DNA of 64,000 nucleotides from NCBI GenBank assembly GCA_964417875.1, contig CAYQJU010000005.1:15294-79293 (forward strand). Direction: 5' to 3'. Source of the stretch: ZC4RG30 sp964417875. GTDB taxonomy: Bacteria > Pseudomonadota > Gammaproteobacteria > Steroidobacterales > Steroidobacteraceae. The first letter of the stretch is position 1; each line of letters opens with the position of its first letter. Position numbers and translations under genes: made by a program. Below are positions 28,493-37,227 of this stretch, one piece after another. Below the pieces are notes generated by a model. It was given only the letters and a program-made list of their open reading frames with translations. It was not told the DNA's origin and made no database searches.

Positions 28493-29176
28493 TTATCCCA
28501 CGCGTTCGCGCAACCACTTGGCGATGTCGCGGACCTGCGGCGCGCAGACGCTGTGCGCCATCGGATAACTGTGCCATTGCACCGGCAGGCCAAGCTCGCG
28601 CAGCAGATCGCGCGACATCTCGCCGAAGCGCGGCAGCACCACGTTGTCGTCGCTGCCATGGCACATCAGGACGGGCACATTGCGGTTTGCCGGCGACAGC
28701 TCCGCGATGACGCGGGCGCGCAGAGGCAGGTATGAGGACAGCGCGATGATGCCGGCCAGTGGTGCACCATGACGCAGGCCCACATGCAATGCCACCGCAC
28801 CCCCCTGCGAGAAGCCGGCCAGCACGATGCGCGATGAGGCGATGCCGCGCGCCTGTTCGGCAGCCAGGCAGGCCTCGATGCGTTCGCGAGCCTCGCTGAA
28901 GCCGGCCTCATCGTCGCGGCCTTCGGGCGTCAGGTCGCGGATGTCATACCAGGCCCGCATTGCATAACCACCGTTGATGGTCACCGGCCGCACGGCAGCA
29001 TGCGGGAACACGAAGCGCACGCGCGCCTCTGCGGGCAGGCCCAGTTCGGGCACCAGCGGCACGAAGTCGTAGCCATCGGCACCCAGGCCATGCAGCCAGA
29101 TCACCGCCGCATCCGCATCACCTGCGGCCGGCTCGAGCACCACCTCGTGCTCGCGCTCGAGGACCTGCGTGCGCAT
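28493..29176 (-). CDS. Carboxylesterase/lysophospholipase-type alpha/beta hydrolase
   Basis: A 227-residue cytoplasmic hydrolase of the EstB/acyl-protein-thioesterase-like family. VIWLHGLGADGYDF near residue 25 forms the oxyanion loop, Ser123 sits in GFSQGG, the acid is Asp177 in HGSDDNVV, and His208 in PMAHSV completes the triad. It is the last gene of the minus-strand operon that includes the molybdenum hydroxylase; its ATG overlaps the preceding stop as TGATG. A role in hydrolysing an ester precursor or product of the oxidoreductase substrate is possible but unproven. Confidence 0.92.
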   Translation of the reverse strand: MRTQVLEREHEVVLEPAAGDADAAVIWLHGLGADGYDFVPLVPELGLPAEARVRFVFPHAAVRPVTINGGYAMRAWYDIRDLTPEGRDDEAGFSEARERIEACLAAEQARGIASSRIVLAGFSQGGAVALHVGLRHGAPLAGIIALSSYLPLRARVIAELSPANRNVPVLMCHGSDDNVVLPRFGEMSRDLLRELGLPVQWHSYPMAHSVCAPQVRDIAKWLRERVG

Positions 29177-29574
29177 CAGGCGGATCCGGCCGGCATCGCT
29201 TCGGCGCGCGTCGCCTGCTCCAGCAGGAACAGGTCGGTCAGCAGGGCGCGCAGGTGCACGCTGGCATTGAGGTTGTCCACCAGCAGCGAGGGAATGCGCG
29301 CACGCGACAGCACGATGCCGATGGCGCCGCGCGCCACCATGACATCGCGCTTCACCGCCTGCAGGTAGTCACCGGCACCGAGGTTGCCTGCAACATCGCC
29401 GACCACTGGCTCGAGCAGTTCGGCCAGCCCGGTCATCGCCGCATGCATGGCCTCGAGCGTGGCGCGCGCCTCGGTGCCGCGGTCGTCCTGTCTGCCCTGC
29501 GCCGCATAGGCCAGCAGGAATTCATAGCCGCGTTCGATGGTTTCGATGCGCGCGGCCGCCGGCGCGTCACTCAC
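29176..29574 (-). CDS. Unknown helical protein in the molybdenum hydroxylase operon
   Basis: A 132-residue protein I do not recognise. It is predicted nearly all helical, with acidic and Ala/Leu-rich segments (GYEFLLAYAAQ, TLEAMHAAMTGLAELLEP, LRALLTDLFLLEQAT), no cysteines, no export signal and no membrane helix. It overlaps the cytochrome b gene by 8 bp upstream and the hydrolase start by 1 bp downstream, so it is translated as part of the operon. Its position suggests an accessory or maturation role, but it does not resemble XdhC or PaoD. Confidence 0.7.
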   Translation of the reverse strand: MSDAPAAARIETIERGYEFLLAYAAQGRQDDRGTEARATLEAMHAAMTGLAELLEPVVGDVAGNLGAGDYLQAVKRDVMVARGAIGIVLSRARIPSLLVDNLNASVHLRALLTDLFLLEQATRAEAMPAGSA

Positions 29575-30160
29575 CCCGGTCCACCCGCTTCAGGTCATGC
29601 TCGACGCCGAGTTCGGAGCGGCGGATGAAGCCGGTGACCATGGCGCGCAGGTAGGCGCGCTTCTCCGGCAGGATGCCGAAGTAGGCGTGCACCAGGATCA
29701 GGAACACCGACAGCAGCGCGGCCAGGTCGTGCAGCAGGGTCAGCACGCCCCAGCCGGCCAGCGAGCGTACATAGGGATCGCGCTCGAGGAACGGCACACC
29801 GGCCTTGCGCAGCAGCAGCAGGCCGGTGACGATCGCCACGAGGATGGCCACCGCCCAGGCCAGGTGCATCAGCTTCTGCGGCAATGTGTACTTGCCGGCG
29901 CCGCCGGCGCGAAAGTCAGCCGCCGACAGCAGCAGCATGGTGCGCGGCCGCTGCCACACCAGCGCGCGCACGATGTGCAGCACGATCAGCAGTGTCAGCA
30001 CCAGGCCGGCCACCCAGTGGATGCCATACCATGCGAAGTGGATGTCGAGGATGGGTGCGAGGCTCGTGACCAGCAGCAGCGTCATCGTGATGGCTGTGCC
30101 CCAGTGGAACAGCCGGTCGATGCCGGCATGGCGAAGCTGCGCCGGATCGGGCGTCGTCAT
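29567..30160 (-). CDS. Cytochrome b561/FdhI-like membrane subunit
   Basis: A 197-residue di-heme-type membrane cytochrome. Four hydrophobic helices are visible: about 20-40, 45-65, 95-120 and 130-160. Candidate heme ligands are His19 (RLFHWG), His47-His61 (IHWVAG...VLHIV) and the pair in LLHDLA and LVHAYFG. Such subunits pass electrons from a periplasmic enzyme into the quinone pool. It overlaps the 57-residue membrane protein gene by ATGA and follows the three molybdenum hydroxylase subunits, so it is the probable electron acceptor of that enzyme. Confidence 0.85.
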   Translation of the reverse strand: MTTPDPAQLRHAGIDRLFHWGTAITMTLLLVTSLAPILDIHFAWYGIHWVAGLVLTLLIVLHIVRALVWQRPRTMLLLSAADFRAGGAGKYTLPQKLMHLAWAVAILVAIVTGLLLLRKAGVPFLERDPYVRSLAGWGVLTLLHDLAALLSVFLILVHAYFGILPEKRAYLRAMVTGFIRRSELGVEHDLKRVDRGE

Positions 30161-30330
30161 GAGGCGGCCCCTTCGCGCCGGCGCGTGCCGCGGCGGCTGA
30201 TTGCGCGCCAGACCAGGTGACCGACGATCACCGCCACACCGGCCCAGAACGCCACGGGCAGAAGGTCCCAGGATGCCCCGTTGATCACGCGTTCGCCCCA
30301 GGCATCATGGCCGTAGCGCAGGATCTCCAT
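30157..30330 (-). CDS. 57-residue single-pass membrane protein
   Basis: A small gene between the FAD subunit and cytochrome b. The product starts MEILRYGHDAWGERVINGAS, has one hydrophobic helix (about 23-41, LLPVAFWAGVAVIVGHLVW) and ends in a strongly basic tail (RAISRRGTRRRE), so by the positive-inside rule the N-terminus faces the periplasm. The stop overlaps the cytochrome b start as ATGA, and the start lies just before the FAD-subunit stop ends, a layout that would not survive by chance. The N-terminal half may contact the exported enzyme; the helix may pack with cytochrome b. No family recognised. Confidence 0.72.
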   Translation of the reverse strand: MEILRYGHDAWGERVINGASWDLLPVAFWAGVAVIVGHLVWRAISRRGTRRREGAAS

Positions 30331-30331
30331 C

Positions 30332-31324
30332 TCATGCCCCTCCCCGGACGGCGCGGCGGATCAGGTTTTCCATCAGCGGCAGCTTGTAGCCGTTGTAGTT
30401 CAGCGTGGTGGCGCGGGCGGTCTCGAGCGTCGCCACCGCATCGGCCGTTTCGGCATTGCGCGGGCGTCCGGCCAGCGCAGCCTCGACCGCGCGCAGCCGC
30501 CACGGCACGCAGGCCGCCGCGCCCAGCACCACGCGCGAGTCGGCAATGCCACCATCCTGCAGGCGGAACGCCGCGGCGATCGACAGCAGCGCGAAATCCC
30601 ACACCTGGCGGTCGGCCACCTTCTCGAAGTAATGCCCGGCGCCGGCCCAGGTGGCGGGGATGCGCACCTCGGTGAGGATCTCGCCCTGGCGCAACGCTGT
30701 CATGCGCTGGATATCCTCGGCGGGATCGATGAAGAAGTCGGCGATCGGCATCACGCGCTCACCGCCCTGCCGCGCCAGCACCACACTGGCATCGAGCGCG
30801 ACCAGCGCGGTGGCGGTATCGGAAGGGGTGACCGCGACGCAGCGGCTGGCGCCGAAGATGGCATGCTCGCGGTTCTGACCCTGCGGCGTGTCGGCATAGC
30901 ACATGTTGCCGCCGGCCCGGTAGCAATCGACGCCGCCGCGGTAGTACCAGCAGCGCGTGTCCTGGCTGATGTTGCCGCCCAGCGTGCCGGCATTGCGGAT
31001 CTGCGGGCTTGCGACGCGCTGCGCGGCGGCGGCCAGCAGGCCGAAACGCTGCTGCACCAGCGGATGCGTCTCGACATCGGTGAGCGTGGTCAGTGCACCG
31101 ATGGCAAGGCCGCCATCCATCTCGCGCACGCCCTTCAGCTGTGCCACGCCCGAAAGGTCGATGACCGCCTCGGTGCGGCGGACGCGGTTCTTCAGCCAGT
31201 CCCAGCTGTCCTGGCCACCGGCCACCAGCCAGCCGCGGTTGCCCAGCTGTTCCGCCAGTTGCAGGGCACCCTCGAGCGTGTCGGGCTGGTACAGCTCGAA
31301 CCGGGGCATCATGTCGCGCAGCAT
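30332..31324 (-). CDS. Molybdenum hydroxylase FAD-binding subunit with four-Cys insertion
   Basis: A 330-residue medium subunit of the xanthine-dehydrogenase family. FAD motifs are VAGGQDSWDWL (about 34-44) and the TLGGNISQDTRC region (114-125). Between residues 125 and 162 lie four cysteines (125, 134, 142, 162) in the place where E. coli PaoB and 4-hydroxybenzoyl-CoA reductase carry an extra [4Fe-4S] cluster; ordinary FAD subunits lack it. The CO-dehydrogenase-type C-terminal domain follows. It has no export signal and would be carried by the Tat signal of the FeS subunit. ATG at 31324 is 9 nt after the Mo-subunit stop. Confidence 0.9.
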   Translation of the reverse strand: MLRDMMPRFELYQPDTLEGALQLAEQLGNRGWLVAGGQDSWDWLKNRVRRTEAVIDLSGVAQLKGVREMDGGLAIGALTTLTDVETHPLVQQRFGLLAAAAQRVASPQIRNAGTLGGNISQDTRCWYYRGGVDCYRAGGNMCYADTPQGQNREHAIFGASRCVAVTPSDTATALVALDASVVLARQGGERVMPIADFFIDPAEDIQRMTALRQGEILTEVRIPATWAGAGHYFEKVADRQVWDFALLSIAAAFRLQDGGIADSRVVLGAAACVPWRLRAVEAALAGRPRNAETADAVATLETARATTLNYNGYKLPLMENLIRRAVRGGA

Positions 31325-31333
31325 TCCGGGCCC

Positions 31334-33733
31334 CTACTGGCAGTTCACCTGCAGCGGCCCGTGGGCGGGCGCGCGGCCGGCAAGATGGTTCAGGATCATG
31401 TCGGGTGTCACCGGGGTGCGGTTGAACACATGGGCGTCGAGCGCCGCAGAGACGGCGCACAGCACCGCCGCTCCGGCACAGCCCAGCAGCGGCTCGCCGA
31501 TGCCCTTGGTGCCCAGCGGACTGGAAGGATCGGGCAGGTCGACCGCCGAGGTGCGAAAGCGCATCGCCACATCACCGAAGGTGGGTGGCTTCGCCTGGTA
31601 GAAGAACACGCTGGCCGGCAGTCCCACCTGCGGGTCATAGACGATGCGCTCGAGGCTTGCGATGCCGAAGCCCTGCACCGCGCCGCTCTTCACCTGCGTC
31701 TCGAGGCCCGCCGGGTGGATCACCGTGCCGCAGTCGGCCACGCCGAGGTAGTCGATGATGCGGTGCTGGCCGGTTTCCAGGTCGAGTTCGATCTCGATGA
31801 AACCCACCGCGAACGCCGACGGCGAACCTTCGAGCGGAAGATTGTCCTTGGCGACGCCGATGAGCCCGGTGCCGGCCAGCGCCGTGGCGGACTCGTTCGT
31901 CATGGCGTTGATGTCGGCCGGCAGCTCGTGGCCGTCATACTTGCCGCCGAGCGCGATGGCGCGGCGCGCCGCCTCGCCGAAGCTCATGCCGGTGCCGGGA
32001 CTGCCGCGGCGGAACACGCGCCGGCCGTCGACGTCATAGTCGCGCGGTGCGCCGCCGAACTGGCGCGCGGCAATCTCCTGCATCTTGGACAGCGCATCCA
32101 TCGCCGCCACATAGTTGGTGCGTGCCATCGTGAAATTGGTGTTGCTGCCGAACTGGCCGAGGTTCCATGGCAGGTGACGGCGTGAGTCGCCGCGCTCCAC
32201 CACCACATCGCTCCAGTCCACCTTCAGCACCTCGGCGGCTACGCGCGCGGTGCTCGAATGCGAGAAGGTGCCAAGGTTGCCGACGCCGGTGTGCACATGC
32301 ACCTTGCCGTCCGGCAGGATGCGCACCAGGCCGTCGAAACCGGTAAAGCCGGCCGGGTGGAAGGCCTGGCCCACCGCGATCGAGGTGACCTTGCTGCCAT
32401 TGCGCGTGCCATGGCGGGCCATCCGGTCGTTCCAGCCGAACAGTTCGGCCCCCTTCTGCAATGCCTCTTTCAGGTAGCAGCTGGACACCGGCGACTGGCG
32501 GGGGCCATAGGCGCCCTTCAGGTCCGGCGCATTCAGCAGGCGGATCTGCAGGCGGTCGATGCCGAGCCTTGCTGCGGCCTTGTCGAGCAGCGGCTCGACG
32601 ATGTGATGCAGCTGGTTGTATCCCGGGCCGCGCTGCGCGCTGCGGATCGGCGTGTTGGCATGCACCGGCACGCCGCGCCAGCGCATTGCCGCCGGCTGGT
32701 ACACCAGCGACATCGAGTCGGCAGCATTGCGGAAATCCCAGAAGCTGTTGCAGGCGCCATTCTCCTGCACGATATAGAGGTCTGCGGCCAGCAGCCGTCC
32801 GTCCGTGTCGAAGCCGAGCTTCACCTGACCCTGGAAGCCGAGGCGTGCACTGCCGTTGTAATACTCCTCGGCGCGGCTGACGCGCATCATCACGGGACGG
32901 CCGATCTTGCGCGACAGCAGCGCCGGCAGCGCCTGCAGTGGATAGGCACCGCCCTTCGAACCGAAGCCGCCGCCGCAGTACTCGGCGATGACCACAAGGT
33001 CGGAGGGCGCGATGCCGATCATGCCCGCCAGTGCCGGGGTGATATAGGACTGGCTTTGCGACGACACGTGCACGAAGCACTTGCCGTTCTGCCAGTAGGC
33101 CATCGCCGAGCGCGGCTCCATGCTGTGATGCGAATTACTGGAGTGCACGAAGGTCTCATCGAGCACCAGCGCCGCCTTCGCAAAGCCGGCCTCGACATCG
33201 CCATAGCTCCATTCCTGCGCGGCCTGGCCCATGGGCATGCGGCCATCGGCGGCATCGAAGTCGGCATGGGTCCATTTCAGCGTCTGGAATTCGACGCCGC
33301 TGGCACCGACATTGCCGTCGGTGCGCGCATCGGGCCGGTCCGGATGCAGGCTGGCCAGCGGATCGACATGGAAGGGCAGCGGCTCGAAATCGATGCGCAC
33401 CTTTTCGATGGCATCCTGCGCGGCGGTCTCGCTTTCCGCGGCCAGCAGCAGGATGGGCGCACCGACGTAGTTCGGTTCGGCGAACAGCAGCGGGATCTCC
33501 GGCGCTGCCGGGTTGGTCACGTCGGCGGGCAGCAGCGCCCCGACATAGCCGGGCACCTGCTCGGCTGCGGACAGATCGATGCTGCGCACCCGCGCATGCG
33601 GATGGGGGCTGGAGAGCAGCCGCGCGAACACCATGCCATCGACGCGGAAGTCCTCGGCGAATTTTGCCTCGCCGGTGATCTTGGCCACCACGTCATGCGG
33701 GATGAAGTCGTGGCCGAGGTGCTTATGCGCCAC
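31334..33733 (-). CDS. Molybdenum hydroxylase catalytic (molybdopterin) subunit
   Basis: A 799-residue large subunit of the xanthine dehydrogenase/aldehyde oxidase family. Landmarks: the N-terminal aldehyde-oxidase hammerhead domain GEAKFAEDF...ARLLSSPHPHARV, the cofactor-binding CGGGFGSKGG near 250 and GPGYNQ near 370, and the C-terminal GTKGIGEPLLG, whose Glu is the catalytic base. The substrate (aldehyde or N-heterocycle) cannot be read from the sequence. The start is GTG at 33733, 7 nt after GAGGAG, overlapping the FeS gene by 11 bp. It has no signal peptide; co-export with the FeS subunit is expected. Confidence 0.93.
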   Translation of the reverse strand: MAHKHLGHDFIPHDVVAKITGEAKFAEDFRVDGMVFARLLSSPHPHARVRSIDLSAAEQVPGYVGALLPADVTNPAAPEIPLLFAEPNYVGAPILLLAAESETAAQDAIEKVRIDFEPLPFHVDPLASLHPDRPDARTDGNVGASGVEFQTLKWTHADFDAADGRMPMGQAAQEWSYGDVEAGFAKAALVLDETFVHSSNSHHSMEPRSAMAYWQNGKCFVHVSSQSQSYITPALAGMIGIAPSDLVVIAEYCGGGFGSKGGAYPLQALPALLSRKIGRPVMMRVSRAEEYYNGSARLGFQGQVKLGFDTDGRLLAADLYIVQENGACNSFWDFRNAADSMSLVYQPAAMRWRGVPVHANTPIRSAQRGPGYNQLHHIVEPLLDKAAARLGIDRLQIRLLNAPDLKGAYGPRQSPVSSCYLKEALQKGAELFGWNDRMARHGTRNGSKVTSIAVGQAFHPAGFTGFDGLVRILPDGKVHVHTGVGNLGTFSHSSTARVAAEVLKVDWSDVVVERGDSRRHLPWNLGQFGSNTNFTMARTNYVAAMDALSKMQEIAARQFGGAPRDYDVDGRRVFRRGSPGTGMSFGEAARRAIALGGKYDGHELPADINAMTNESATALAGTGLIGVAKDNLPLEGSPSAFAVGFIEIELDLETGQHRIIDYLGVADCGTVIHPAGLETQVKSGAVQGFGIASLERIVYDPQVGLPASVFFYQAKPPTFGDVAMRFRTSAVDLPDPSSPLGTKGIGEPLLGCAGAAVLCAVSAALDAHVFNRTPVTPDMILNHLAGRAPAHGPLQVNCQ

Positions 33734-34373
33734 GATGGATCTCCTCGGTGCGGCCGGCCGCTCGCATTACCGCATTCAGGTAGTTGTCGTAGGCGCCGCA
33801 GCGGCACAGGTTGCCGGCCATCGCGAAGCGCGCCTCCTCGCGTGTCGGCGAGGGATTCTTCTGCAACAGCGCCACCGCCGCCACCACCTGGCCCGGCGTG
33901 CAGAAGCCGCACTGCGGACCCAGTTCATCGACGAAGGCCTGCTGCACCGGATGCAGCTCGCCGTTCGGGCCGCGCAGACCCTCGACGGTGACCACCTTGC
34001 GGCCGCGCACGCTGTGGGTCAGCGTGGAGCAGGAATAATGAGTGGTGCCGTCGATCATCACCGTGCAGGCGCCGCACTCGGCACGGTCGCAGGAGAGCTT
34101 GGTGCCGGTGAGGCCGAGCTTGTAGCGCAGCGTCATGGCCAGGGTTTCCTGCGGCAGCACGTCGACACGGCGCACCTGGCCGTTGACATCGAGCGACACC
34201 AGGCGCTCCACCGACCCGGCCAGCGCCTGGCGCCCGGATGTGCAGCCGGACAGCCCGCCGGCCACGAAACCGCTGGAGGAAGCCACGACACCCGAAGCGA
34301 TGACCCGCTTGATGAACTCGCGACGCGAGTGGCGGTTGCCGGCCGACCCGGTACCGTCGCTGTGGCCCTGCAT
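33723..34373 (-). CDS. Tat-exported [2Fe-2S] subunit of the molybdenum hydroxylase
   Basis: A 216-residue small subunit. The N-terminus has a twin-arginine signal, SRREFIKR followed by a moderately hydrophobic stretch and a Gly/Ser/Cys region, so the folded complex is exported to the periplasm. The plant-type cluster is LSCDRAECGACTV...YSC and the second cluster GPQCGFCTPGQ...NLCRCGAYDN, both complete. The chosen ATG at 34373 is preceded by GGGGGT; a GTG at 34400 would lengthen the n-region. First gene of the operon; CATAAT at 34417-34422 may be its -10. The gene order FeS-Mo-FAD differs from paoABC (FeS-FAD-Mo). Confidence 0.93.
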   Translation of the reverse strand: MQGHSDGTGSAGNRHSRREFIKRVIASGVVASSSGFVAGGLSGCTSGRQALAGSVERLVSLDVNGQVRRVDVLPQETLAMTLRYKLGLTGTKLSCDRAECGACTVMIDGTTHYSCSTLTHSVRGRKVVTVEGLRGPNGELHPVQQAFVDELGPQCGFCTPGQVVAAVALLQKNPSPTREEARFAMAGNLCRCGAYDNYLNAVMRAAGRTEEIHRGA

Positions 34374-34594
34374 GCTGACCCCCGAATGTGAAACGCCCAC
34401 AGCCTACGCGCCCGACATTATGCGGACAAGGGGACCGCAGGCGGCCGGGGACGCCACCGCCGCTGGCATGTCGGGGTGCTCCCGCAGCACACCCTGTCGT
34501 GCCGGGTCCCGCGCTTCGCCTTTCCGCGACAGGCTTTCAAGGGCGCTGGAACCGGGTTACCTTCGTGCGGATCAATGGCAGACGGAGCTCCATC

Positions 34595-35113
34595 ATGGCC
34601 CTCTGGGACAAACCCGACACCAGCACCGGCAACGCACCCGCCACGCCCGGGCAGCCGCTGGCATCTTCCCCGCAATCGCAGGACACTACCGCCAGAACGG
34701 CGCCGAAGGAACGCACCGACATGAAAGAATCGCTGATTGCTTCCGGCCTCACCATCGAAGGCAAGATCATCGGCAACGGCCATGTGCGCGTTGCAGGCCG
34801 CTTCAAGGGTGACATCCAGGTCGAAGGCAACCTGCACATCGACTCCGGCGCCCGCGTCGAAGGCCAGGTGAAGGCCGGCGAGGTCATCGTCAGCGGAGAG
34901 CTGCAGGGAAACATCGAAAGCGCCAAGCGCGTCGAGCTGCAGCAGGGCGGCACCATCAATGGCGATGTGAAGGCCGGCTCGCTCACCGTGGCCACCGGCG
35001 CGCGCATGCGCGGCAGCGTCGACTTCGGCTTCGAGGAAGGCAGCAAGTCGGCCGGCACCTCGACCAGCACCAGCGCGATTACCGACCGGAGCCGGGGCGC
35101 CAACGTCGCATGA
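34595..35113 (+). CDS. Bactofilin (polymer-forming cytoskeletal protein)
   Basis: A 172-residue bactofilin. A disordered N-terminus (about 45 residues, Thr/Ala/Pro-rich) is followed by the right-handed beta-helix core of repeated short strands, LIASGLTIEGKIIGNGHVRVAG, then GDIQVEGNLHIDSGARVEGQV and further repeats to about residue 145, and a short polar tail. Bactofilins self-assemble without nucleotide and scaffold cell-wall or morphogenesis proteins at the inner membrane. GGAG precedes the ATG at 34595. The stop overlaps the next start (ATGA), pairing it with a zinc-ribbon protein. It is divergent from the molybdenum hydroxylase operon. Confidence 0.94.
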   Translation: MALWDKPDTSTGNAPATPGQPLASSPQSQDTTARTAPKERTDMKESLIASGLTIEGKIIGNGHVRVAGRFKGDIQVEGNLHIDSGARVEGQVKAGEVIVSGELQGNIESAKRVELQQGGTINGDVKAGSLTVATGARMRGSVDFGFEEGSKSAGTSTSTSAITDRSRGANVA

Positions 35114-35490
35114 TCGGTACGGCGCGCTCGGCGACCCACGCGGGCGCTACCCGCACCTGCCCTCACTGCCGGGCGACGATCCTCGAAAGTGCGATCGTCT
35201 GCCCGGGGTGCAAGCATCACCTGCGCTTCGACAAGGACGCCCGTCCCGGCGGTGCGGCCGCGACCAGGACCGCCTGGCAGGTCGAGGGCACCCTCGATGC
35301 CGAACGCATGGATGCCGCTTCCGAATTCACCATCCTCGTGGTGGTGCGCAACGAGCGCAACGAAGAAGTGGCGCGCCAGATCGTCAACGTGGGCGCGCTG
35401 CAGGGCGTGGAACGACGCACCTTCACGCTGTCGATCGAGACCTCCGAACCCAGGCCCGCCTCGCCGCTGTCCGCGCTGCGCCGGCGCTGA
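35110..35490 (+). CDS. Zinc-ribbon protein coupled to bactofilin
   Basis: A 126-residue protein. Residues 15-35 form a zinc ribbon (CPHCRATILESAIVCPGCKHH, two CxxC pairs), then a basic linker and a C-terminal domain of predicted beta strands (FTILVVVRNERNEEVARQIVNVG, FTLSIET) like a small Ig-type fold. No family name is certain. The 4-nt overlap with bactofilin suggests a stoichiometric partner, possibly modulating filament assembly or linking it to a client; that is inference. Confidence 0.8.
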   Translation: MIGTARSATHAGATRTCPHCRATILESAIVCPGCKHHLRFDKDARPGGAAATRTAWQVEGTLDAERMDAASEFTILVVVRNERNEEVARQIVNVGALQGVERRTFTLSIETSEPRPASPLSALRRR

Positions 35491-35517
35491 GCCTGCCGGA
35501 TCCTGCACGCGCTCGCG

Positions 35518-35521
35518 TAGA

Positions 35522-35523
<2 letters not shown>
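35518..35523 (+). promoter_or_regulatory. -10 box for the ABC exporter operon
   Basis: TAGAAT followed after exactly 7 nt by GTG at 35531. If used, the ATG at 35522 would not be on the transcript and translation would begin at a leaderless GTG. Confidence 0.45.
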
Positions 35524-36453
<930 letters not shown>

Positions 36454-36457
<4 letters not shown>

Positions 36458-37215
36458 ACTGGCACGCGGTGCGCGCCGTCTACGGCTTCGAGATGGCCCG
36501 CACGTTCCGCACGGTGGTACAGAGCATCCTCACCCCGGTGCTGACCACCTCGCTCTATTTCGTGGTGTTCGGCGCGGCGATCGGCTCGCGCATGACCGAG
36601 ATCGACGGCGTGCCGTTCGCCGCGTTCATCGTGCCGGGTCTCATCATGCTGTCGGTGCTGAACGAGAGCATCGGCAATGCCTCCTTCGGCATCTATTTCC
36701 CGAAGTGGTCCGGCACCATCTACGAGCTGCTGTCGGCGCCGGTGGGCACCACCGAGATCCTGCTGGGCTATGTGGGCGCAGCCACCACCAAGGCGGTGAT
36801 GATCGGGCTGATCATCCTCGCCACTTCGGCGTTCTTCGTGCCGCTGTCCATCCTTCATCCATTGTGGATGCTGGTGTTCCTGCTGCTGACCGCAGTCACC
36901 TTCAGCCTGTTCGGCTTCGTGCTGGGCGTGTGGGCGACGAACTGGGAACGGCTGCAGTTCGTGCCGGCGCTGATCGTCACGCCGCTGGCCTTCCTCGGCG
37001 GCAGCTTCTATTCCATCGACATGCTGCCACCGATGTGGCGCACGATCACGCTGTTCAATCCGGTGGTCTACCTGATCAGCGGCTTCCGCTGGAGCTTCTA
37101 TGGCCAGGGGGATGTCAATGTGGCGCTGAGCTTCGGCATCATCATCGCGGTGCTGCTGGGCTGCCTGCTGCTGGTGCACTGGATGATCCGCACCGGCTGG
37201 CGCCTGCGACACTGA
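36454..37215 (+). CDS. ABC-2-type exporter permease
   Basis: A 253-residue inner-membrane subunit with six hydrophobic helices and the ABC-2 features: amphipathic N-terminal AVYGFEMARTFR, FIVPGLIMLSVLNESIGNASFG, and the late LGGSFYSIDMLPPMWRTI...NPVVYLISGFRW segment. It pairs with the ATPase immediately upstream. Similar pairs export polysaccharide, lipids or drugs; substrate unknown. A winged-helix/TPR regulator gene follows after 12 nt and may control the operon. Confidence 0.93.
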
Positions 37216-37227
37216 CGGAGGCTCGCA

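Noticed and set aside
28335..28568. 77-codon plus-strand frame in the RRM leader gap
   Set aside because: It overlaps the esterase 3' end and the terminator, has no Shine-Dalgarno and no protein-like composition.
28493..34373. Direct orthologue of E. coli paoABCD
   Set aside because: Gene order differs, paoD/xdhC is absent, and a cytochrome b and small membrane protein are present.
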